DNA of 64,000 bases from Stigmatella aurantiaca DW4/3-1 (GTDB lineage: Bacteria > Myxococcota > Myxococcia > Myxococcales > Myxococcaceae), in the NCBI RefSeq assembly GCF_000165485.1, contig NC_014623.1, positions 2,065,501 through 2,129,500 of the forward strand, written 5' to 3'. The position numbers were made by a program, and so were the translations under genes. Under the pieces are notes generated by a model that had not been told where the DNA came from, made no database searches, and saw only the letters and a list, made by a program, of their open reading frames with translations. The stretch's first letter is position 1, and the number at the start of each line of letters is the position of its first letter. This document shows, one piece after another, positions 11,201 to 15,278 of this stretch.

Positions 11201-11851
11201 CACGAGCGCGGACGAGCACGCCGTGTCGAGCGCCATGCTGGGGCCGTGCAGGCCCAGCACATACGAGAGCCGCCCCGCCGCGGGGCTGTGGGCGCTGCCC
11301 GTGCTGGCGGTGGGATCGGCCTCCTCTTCCGGCACGTACTGGGCCATGAGCGCGGCGTAGTCCGTGCAGGTCAGCCCCACGTAGACGCCCGTGTCGCTGC
11401 CGTACAGCGAGTCCGGGGGAATGCAGGCCCGCTCCAGGGCCTCCCAGGCCACCTCCAGCACCATGCGCTGCTGCGGGTCCATGTACATGGCCTCGCGCGG
11501 CGAGATGCGGAAAAACTGCGCATCGAAGGCCTTGTGCGCGTTCAGGAAGCCGCCCTCGCGGGTGCAGATCTTCCCGGGCGCGTCGGGGTCCGGATCGTAA
11601 TACTTCTCCGAATCCCACCGCTCGGCGGGGATGGGGCCGATGGCATCGCGGCCGGATTCGAGCAGCGCCCAGAAGTCCTCGGGAGACCGAACACCCCCGG
11701 GAAGGCGGCACGCCATGCCCACCACGGCGATGGGCTCCTGGTTCGCGGCGCTTGTCGCCTCCGCCGTCTCCAGCTTGTGGCGCATCGCCTTGAGGGCCTG
11801 GAGCGCCTCGTTGAGCAGCTTGGGGTAGTTGGGAGGGGAGGATGGGCTCAT
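5276..11851 (-). CDS. Type I polyketide synthase, one fully reducing module KS-AT-DH-ER-KR-ACP
   Basis: A 2191-residue single module. N-terminal helix about 8-32 looks like a docking element. KS 38-465: active Cys212 in DTACSSALV, His347 in EAHGTGT, His387. AT about 565-870: GHSLGEY with Ser661 and HAFHS (761-765), the malonyl-CoA pattern. DH about 930-1220: His968 in HRVFGRALVP and Asp1139 in HPALLDS. A structural KR-like segment about 1240-1480 precedes the ER (about 1490-1810, HAAAGGVGQAA). KR about 1820-2020: TGGLGALG, catalytic GNYAAANAF, and LDD, the B-type fingerprint. The C-terminal ACP (about 2095-2180) has LGLDSLSS. No thioesterase or reductase follows, so release is unexplained. 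It lies 12 bases after the stand-alone ACP gene. Whether it acts once or iteratively cannot be read from sequence. Confidence 0.95.
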   Translation of the reverse strand: MSPSSPPNYPKLLNEALQALKAMRHKLETAEATSAANQEPIAVVGMACRLPGGVRSPEDFWALLESGRDAIGPIPAERWDSEKYYDPDPDAPGKICTREGGFLNAHKAFDAQFFRISPREAMYMDPQQRMVLEVAWEALERACIPPDSLYGSDTGVYVGLTCTDYAALMAQYVPEEEADPTASTGSAHSPAAGRLSYVLGLHGPSMALDTACSSALVAVHLACESLRRRESHAALAGGVNLMFAPLGHVLLSRAHMLSPEGRCKTFDEAANGYVRSEGVGMAVLKRLSDARRDKDPILALIRGSAVNQDGPSGGLTAPSGPAQRQVIRKALENAGLEPSAVDYIEAHGTGTALGDPIEMNALGEVFASNHDAARPLWVGSAKTSIGHMESAAGIGGLIKVILQLSHGAIPPHLHLKQPSSRIPWSKLPFQVPTALTPWPAGARKRVAGVSSFGFSGTNAHLVVEEPPRPEPAPQAVDRTRHLLALSAKTEDALEALVAKYVSLLEKQPAWALADVCHSANAGRSHFPHRLALQADSSLELLARLKASQQGKTPPGTSRGMVRNRPPSVGFLFTGQGSQFLGMGRELYETQPTFRKVLEQCDAVLATEAGWSLREVLYAPEAEAARVHQTAYAQPLLFALEYALAMLWQSWGVQPSAVMGHSLGEYVAACVAGVFSLEDGLKLVVARGRLMGALPEGGAMMAFASDEETVRQLIAPFPDEVSLAAINGPKQLVVSGSRQRLQALAEAFRQQGPAPKALEVSHAFHSPLMRPMREAFAQVAEQVRYSPPKVEFVSNLTGTSLSNEVAQASYWVRHVSEPVRFHEGIETLHRLGCRLFLEIGPRPTLSPLGRHCLPDPELKWLPSLTAEKRDWEQVLASLGELYTLGVPVDWAGVDRAYARRKLDGLPTYPFQQEEHWFPTYALPEGGAQRQPAPVHPLLGRRVAARSSRDEAYVFEAELKEGHPAYLTDHRVFGRALVPAAGFLEVALAAGRVALPDTRPTVKNVAIRAALALSPDTSTRLRTTLKPHPSGGFAFQITSQVDAGGGESAPWKLHVQGLLCAESPDAPEPLRADAVLRSLPESTAPQAFYEGMRQRGLAYGPAFQALKHLRAHDGQVLGHVELPAGLREESALYGLHPALLDSAFQAMALAVQRADTTSTYLPTGIEALHWWKKPEGQCEAYVVQRPSEGEDARIARVDVHLTDEAGHRVALVLGLQVLQTQEAALRRILEGDPAEFLYSFLWSQKALGAGGQAAPGAGSSPGRWLVFADHGGVGLAVARALKEAQAVCTLVHPSPGIATLRHEDGQYHLDPSRPEHFTALMEAVCPQVPGGDKHLPPGILYFWGLDLLGTAAEPSQAWEQTQALGCGPLLRLLQALGPFREMAVQLVTRGVFVPGERPAPVHIEQSALLGLFNTFRIERPAFRCLHMDLEPGPRRGPPELEVRQLLQEVLAHEGEEQVAFRKGLRFVSRWERMKDLPASSDPAQARPFQLTFDASGALERLSQTPVERRPPGPGEAEVEIRASALNFKDVLHALAMLKKPDATKTLGLECAGTITRVGPGVPESRIGERVVAIGNECLASHITLPIQDVIPLPRGLSFLDAAAAPSVFMTTWHSLLSLARIRPGERVLIHAAAGGVGQAAIRLCQRLGAEVLATASPPKWPFLQAQGVRHIMNSRTLHFQEQVLEATGGRGVDVVLNSLNGDFIPTNLKVLAPGGRFIEIGKLGIWTPEQVAAVRPDITYHAFDLSEASAEVRDGLRQSLAEVLGWMASGSVEPLPIERYPLSSVETAFRHLSQAKNIGKVVIEMPRREAVDEPPIIRAQGTYLLTGGLGALGLEVAQWLVNQGARSLVLLGRRGPSAEALPLLERLRAAGASVEVLQADVTELGSLTQVMAHLRTPGRPPLVGVLHAAGLLDDGTLQELTEERFLKVMEPKVKGTWNLHLLTKDLPLDFFVCFSSMASALGSLGQGNYAAANAFMDALMHQRRALGQPGLSINWGSWASVGMAATLDPQHRKQAAARGIHTLPTPLALAALGVLLRGGPPQAGVAAIDWERFIRQVRLGIPLKLIEVLVASASRGKSSAPAESPELFRARLREAPPLQRRELLLSFMRSLLARMLGFASPEKIDPHHRLVELGLDSLSSVELKNHLEITLGCSLPAALLFDFPTLDALAVHLHDEVLGYGQAADEGPTKATG

Positions 11852-11863
11852 GGCCGGTTCTCG

Positions 11864-12316
11864 TTAGGAAGGGTTTTTCAGCGCCTGCAGCTCCGCAGCG
11901 AGCAGCTCCGCGAGCAGCTCCTCGGACAGAGCCTCTTCCGTCCCGGAGGACGGAGGCGGGGCGGGGGGGACAGGAGGGGAGGCGGTCCCGGGGGCCTTGA
12001 GCTGCGCGGCCTCCAGGAGAAAGCCTGTCAGGGCCTCGAGGTTGGGCTGATCGAAGGCCAACGAGCTGTTGAGTTCCAATCCCAGCTCATGCTCGAGCAA
12101 CCCCTTGAGTTCGACGGCCTTGATCGAATCGACGCCCAGCTCCATGAGGTTGTCACGCGGGCCGATCTCGGCCGGTTCCATGCCCAGCCGGGGGCCGAGC
12201 TGCTCCTGGAGAAAATCCATGAGCAGCCGGGCGCGGCGCTGCGGCGAGGCCGCGTGCAGCGCGGAGAGGAGGCGGCCTTTGCCCGCCCCCGGGGGGAGTC
12301 CTTGCGGCTCAGTCAC
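11864..12316 (-). CDS. Stand-alone acyl carrier protein with C-terminal docking helix (ScoB-position)
   Basis: A 150-residue protein with an ACP domain at about 25-105; the phosphopantetheine serine is Ser64 in ELGVDSIKAVEL. A Pro-rich linker (108-123) is followed by an acidic amphipathic helix, TEEALSEELLAELLAAELQA, which ends the protein and resembles a PKS C-terminal docking domain. The next gene's PKS starts with a compatible helix. The start is the GTG at 12316, because AGGAG sits six bases upstream; a longer frame from 12427 overlaps the upstream gene and encodes an unlikely Arg/Pro-rich leader. In isonitrile operons the ACP (ScoB/Rv0100) carries the chain during glycine addition; here it could also hand the chain to the PKS. 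Confidence 0.88.
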   Translation of the reverse strand: MTEPQGLPPGAGKGRLLSALHAASPQRRARLLMDFLQEQLGPRLGMEPAEIGPRDNLMELGVDSIKAVELKGLLEHELGLELNSSLAFDQPNLEALTGFLLEAAQLKAPGTASPPVPPAPPPSSGTEEALSEELLAELLAAELQALKNPS

Positions 12317-12347
12317 GACATGCTCCTGGCAAGAGAAGGCAAGGGGC

Positions 12348-12920
12348 TCATGCCCCCAGCGGATGGGAGGGGGCCTCGGCCTGCGCCGTGATGGCGATGA
12401 GCGGCTCGCCTTCGGACAGGCCCCCATGGCCGTCCTCGAAGCGGCAGTACGTTTTGATGAACAGGGATTTGCCGCGGCCCATCACCTTGCGCAGCTCCAC
12501 CCGCCCCGTGAAGTGAGCGGCTTTCATCTGCTTGCGGAAGGAGCTGGAGAACTGGACGATGAGAAAGTCCGAGAGCTGCCTGCGGCGGTATTCCTCGATG
12601 CTCCAGGCCGCCAGGGGCTCCAGCCGATGGTGGGCGCACGAGGCCAGCAGGAAGTAAGCCAGCTGGTTGTAACAGATATTGAATTCGACGGCGTTGAAGT
12701 GCCCCGTGTCGTCGATGTAGCACGATTCAGGGATGGAGAATTCTCCCTGGGCTGCCGCCCCGTTGCCCCGGGAGCGGCCCTCCGGGGTCGAAGCCCCCTC
12801 GTGCTCCAGGTGCGCGCGCAGCAGGTAGCGGCAATGCGGTTTGTAGGGAATGAGCACCTGCTGGAGCAGGGCCGGATCCGTGATGATGAGTTTGGACGCA
12901 GTGGGCTCGGGGGCGCGCAT
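12348..12920 (-). CDS. ScoD/FcoT-family hot-dog protein of isonitrile biosynthesis
   Basis: The 190-residue protein strongly resembles Mycobacterium tuberculosis FcoT (Rv0098) and ScoD as I recall them: the block GHFNAVEFNICYNQLAY (73-89) is nearly the same, followed by WSIEEYRRRQLS (106-117) and FSSSFRK (124-130). Family knowledge: FcoT was first described as a fatty acyl-CoA thioesterase; in isonitrile clusters ScoD takes part in adding glycine to the beta carbon of an ACP-bound enoyl chain and in releasing the N-carboxymethyl-3-amino acid. The start is 3 bases after the stop of the ScoE-like gene and the ACP start follows 31 bases after its stop, the arrangement of an operon. It is the second diagnostic gene of the pathway. 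Confidence 0.88.
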   Translation of the reverse strand: MRAPEPTASKLIITDPALLQQVLIPYKPHCRYLLRAHLEHEGASTPEGRSRGNGAAAQGEFSIPESCYIDDTGHFNAVEFNICYNQLAYFLLASCAHHRLEPLAAWSIEEYRRRQLSDFLIVQFSSSFRKQMKAAHFTGRVELRKVMGRGKSLFIKTYCRFEDGHGGLSEGEPLIAITAQAEAPSHPLGA

Positions 12921-12923
12921 GGG

Positions 12924-13781
12924 CTAGCTCTTGTAGAAAGGCAATTCGTCGTAGATGCCGATGCGGTAGCTCTTGCTGGGCTCACCCAGCGGGTTGTCGG
13001 ACGCCTTGTGCAGCAGGGCCCGGTTTTCCCAGAGCAGGATGTCCCCGGGCTGGTAGGAATACGTCTGCACGTGCGCCTCCTGCTCGATGAAGGCAAACAG
13101 CTTCGCCATCGCCGCGCGGTTCTCTTCGTGCGTCAGCCCCTCGATGCCGGTGGTGAAACCACTGCTCAAATAGAGGCTCTTGCGGCCGGTCAGGGGGTGC
13201 TCGATGACCGCGGGGTGGGTGATGGCGGGCACCTGTTTTTCCACCGCGGCCAGGATGTCGACGAGGGCCTTGTCGACATCCTCCGGCGTGATTTTGTAGC
13301 GCCACTTGCCTTCCTGGATGGCGCGGTGGCCCTCCACATAGGCACGCAGTTCGGCGGGCATGGCCTCATACACCCGCTGCATGTCGATGAAATAAGTCTC
13401 CCGCTTCGCCTTGGGCAGCACCTGCGGGTAGACCATGACCAGCGGCAAGGGCTCCTGGAAGAACTGGTAGTCGGTGTGCCAGTAGCGGCCGGTCCCCGCG
13501 ACGCCCACCTTCTTGCCATCCTCAAGGACGTTGGAGGAGACGAAGAGTTCGGGGTGCTGGGGGTGGTGATAGTTGTGTTGGAAGTAGACCTGGGGCCGGC
13601 CGATCTTCCGGGCAAACGCGATGTATTCCTCGGGGGAGGGGCTCTGCCCATGGAAGATGACGAGCTTGTGTTCATAGATCGTCTGACGAATGCGGGTGGC
13701 GTCCTGGGCGGTCACGGCACGGAGATCCAGTTGAGAGATCTCCGCACCGATGCGCCCCTGAGAGGGGGAATGGATTTCCAT
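12924..13781 (-). CDS. ScoE/Rv0097-type Fe(II)/2-oxoglutarate oxygenase, predicted isonitrile synthase
   Basis: With the ATG at 13781 (GAGG nine bases upstream) the protein has 285 residues and starts MEIHSPSQGRIGAEI, in register with ScoE. It is TauD-fold: iron ligands His102 and Asp104 (YWHTDYQF) and His258 (LLHK), 2OG-binding Arg273. The stretch FVSSNVLEDGKKVGVAGTG before the iron motif and KRETYFIDM after it match ScoE closely. Family knowledge: ScoE decarboxylates and oxidises an N-carboxymethyl amino acid to an isonitrile. ScoE substrate residues recalled from the literature appear kept as Tyr66, Arg127 and Lys163, but the second tyrosine is Phe67 and ScoE His299 is Asp262. An in-frame ATG at 13796 would add five residues. 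First gene of the operon; diverges from the Rieske gene. Confidence 0.9.
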   Translation of the reverse strand: MEIHSPSQGRIGAEISQLDLRAVTAQDATRIRQTIYEHKLVIFHGQSPSPEEYIAFARKIGRPQVYFQHNYHHPQHPELFVSSNVLEDGKKVGVAGTGRYWHTDYQFFQEPLPLVMVYPQVLPKAKRETYFIDMQRVYEAMPAELRAYVEGHRAIQEGKWRYKITPEDVDKALVDILAAVEKQVPAITHPAVIEHPLTGRKSLYLSSGFTTGIEGLTHEENRAAMAKLFAFIEQEAHVQTYSYQPGDILLWENRALLHKASDNPLGEPSKSYRIGIYDELPFYKS

Positions 13782-13859
13782 GCGAGTCAGCCTCATGTCA
13801 GGCCCAAGCGGCCTTGAAGAGTGTCCAGCGTTTGCTTCAAACACCCTAAACAAGGGCTC

Positions 13860-13893
13860 TGACATGCGGGAAAAACAGGAGATGTCAGACATC
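13860..13893. promoter_or_regulatory. Possible operator repeats in the divergent control region of the isonitrile cluster
   Basis: TGACAT at 13860-13865 and ATGTCA at 13882-13887 form an inverted repeat with 16 bases between, and GATGTCAGACATC (13881-13893) is a perfect palindrome around one base. A further ATGTCA lies at 13795-13800. They sit at the Rieske gene's start and within 110 bases of the ScoE-like gene's start. Six-base arms are common by chance, so a regulator site is only a suggestion. Confidence 0.3.
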
Positions 13894-15072
13894 TGCGTTA
13901 AGACGCTCGATATGAGCATTCGAAACGGCTGGGAAAGGGATGTTCTCGACCGACTCGTCACCCTGGTGGAGACCCGGGATCCACCTCAGGCCGGGCGCAT
14001 CGCGCGCATCCCCATGGACCACTATCGCTCCCGTGAGCGATTGGCGCTGGAGCGGCGCCATGTGTTCGAACGCTTTCCCTTGATCGTCGGCTTCAGCGCA
14101 CAGGTCCGCGAGCCTGGGAGTTTTTTGACTCACGACCCTTCGGGCGTGCCCATCCTGGTGACGCGGGATGCGTCGGGAACCCTGCGGGCCTTTCTCAATG
14201 TCTGTCGGCACCGGGGGGCGAAGCTGGCCGGAGAGCCGTGCGGCTCGGGGCGCTCCATTCTCGCCTGCCGGTACCACGGCTGGCGCTACGCCTTGGATGG
14301 CACGCTGCGCGCCGTGCCGGGCTTGAAGGGCTTCCCGGATCTCAAGCGAGAGGAGCGGGGGCTCGTCTCACTTCCGGTGTCAGAGCGGCATGGTCTTGTC
14401 TTTGTCCGGGTAACGCCAGGGCCTGAGCTGGAACTGGAGCGGTTCCTGGGGCCGGTGTTCGAGGAGCTGGAGACGTTTGGGTTTCCCCGGCGCGTGGTGT
14501 TTGAGTCCTCGGTCCGGACCGTGGCCTGCAACTGGAAGTTGATGATCGATACGGTGCTCGAGGCGTATCACATCTCGGTGCTGCACCGGAAAACCGGGGG
14601 GCTTGCCTTCGAGGAGAACCAGGTGCTGTTCGATGCGTCCACGCCTCCAAATGGCCGCTTCGTGCTCCCCTTGAGGGGGCTCACGCGGCCGGAGGGCGAG
14701 GTGGCCGAGGGGAGCCTGCTCCACTACGCCAGCCCGCTCTATTGGATGTTCCCCAACAGCGTGATCCTCTTCTCGGGCTCGTTCGCCCACATGCTGTCCG
14801 TGTTTCCCGTGGACGAGGGCCGTTGCACGGTTCAGGGCTCCTCGCTGCGGCTGGAGGGGCCCCTCGATGAGGCCGCTCAGGAGGGGCTCCAGAAGGAGTA
14901 CGAGCAGTACTGGGCCACCATTCGAGAGGACATCTCGGTCACCGAGACGATCCAGGAGGGCATGGCCTCGGGCGCCAACCAGGAGTTCCTCTTCGGGGGG
15001 TTCGAGTCCGTGGCGGACACGCACTTCCACTCCGCCCTGGAGGCGGCCCTCCAGGGGCGGTTGACGCCGTAG
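13864..15072 (+). CDS. Rieske non-heme iron oxygenase (alpha-subunit type), divergent to the isonitrile operon
   Basis: The 402-residue protein carries a Rieske [2Fe-2S] site, Cys114-x-His116 and Cys135-x2-His138 (CRHRG and CRYHGW), and a C-terminal SRPBCC catalytic domain with mononuclear iron ligands in EAYHISVLH (His236, His241). It resembles single-component-type Rieske monooxygenase alpha subunits; no reductase or ferredoxin gene is nearby, so electrons must come from elsewhere. I chose the ATG at 13864 because AAGGG lies seven bases upstream; ATGs at 13882 and 13912 are possible and the homologous region begins soon after 13912. Its divergent position against the ScoE-like gene suggests a tailoring oxidation of the cluster product, which is inference. 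It could also be unrelated. Confidence 0.88.
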   Translation: MREKQEMSDICVKTLDMSIRNGWERDVLDRLVTLVETRDPPQAGRIARIPMDHYRSRERLALERRHVFERFPLIVGFSAQVREPGSFLTHDPSGVPILVTRDASGTLRAFLNVCRHRGAKLAGEPCGSGRSILACRYHGWRYALDGTLRAVPGLKGFPDLKREERGLVSLPVSERHGLVFVRVTPGPELELERFLGPVFEELETFGFPRRVVFESSVRTVACNWKLMIDTVLEAYHISVLHRKTGGLAFEENQVLFDASTPPNGRFVLPLRGLTRPEGEVAEGSLLHYASPLYWMFPNSVILFSGSFAHMLSVFPVDEGRCTVQGSSLRLEGPLDEAAQEGLQKEYEQYWATIREDISVTETIQEGMASGANQEFLFGGFESVADTHFHSALEAALQGRLTP

Positions 15073-15091
15073 GGCCCTGCCCCGGACAGGG

Positions 15092-15159
15092 GGTGGTGAC
15101 ACCCGACACCAGGTGATGACAACCGTTGTTCTCCCCCCCTGGTGACATCTGTCACCACC
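15092..15159. promoter_or_regulatory. Cluster of palindromes upstream of the giant glycine-zipper protein
   Basis: The region holds GGTGGTGACA (15092-15101) and its exact reverse complement TGTCACCACC (15150-15159), a nested palindrome GGTGACATCTGTCACC (15141-15156), ACAACCGTTGT (15119-15129) and TGGTGACACCCGACACCA (15094-15111). It begins 20 bases after the Rieske stop and about 120 before the next start at 15279. It may be a multi-site operator, a terminator for the Rieske gene, or both. Confidence 0.45.
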
Positions 15160-15278
15160 TTCACCCAGGTGAGGAGGCCCTGGAGGTTTTTGGAGCAGCC
15201 AACCCCCTGAAAACCCATGTCGACGCACTTTTCTTGCTTTTTGCGTACATGGCATGGCCGTCGCAAAGGGAGAGGGGC

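Noticed and set aside
5795-12391. Long plus-strand frames of over 1000 codons opposite the PKS genes
   Set aside because: They are antisense shadows caused by GC bias; composition is Gly/Arg/His-rich with no domains, and the minus-strand PKS domains are intact.
12317-12427. Longer start for the ACP gene at 12427
   Set aside because: It would overlap the FcoT-like gene by 80 bases and add an Arg/Pro-rich leader; the GTG at 12316 has an AGGAG at ideal distance.
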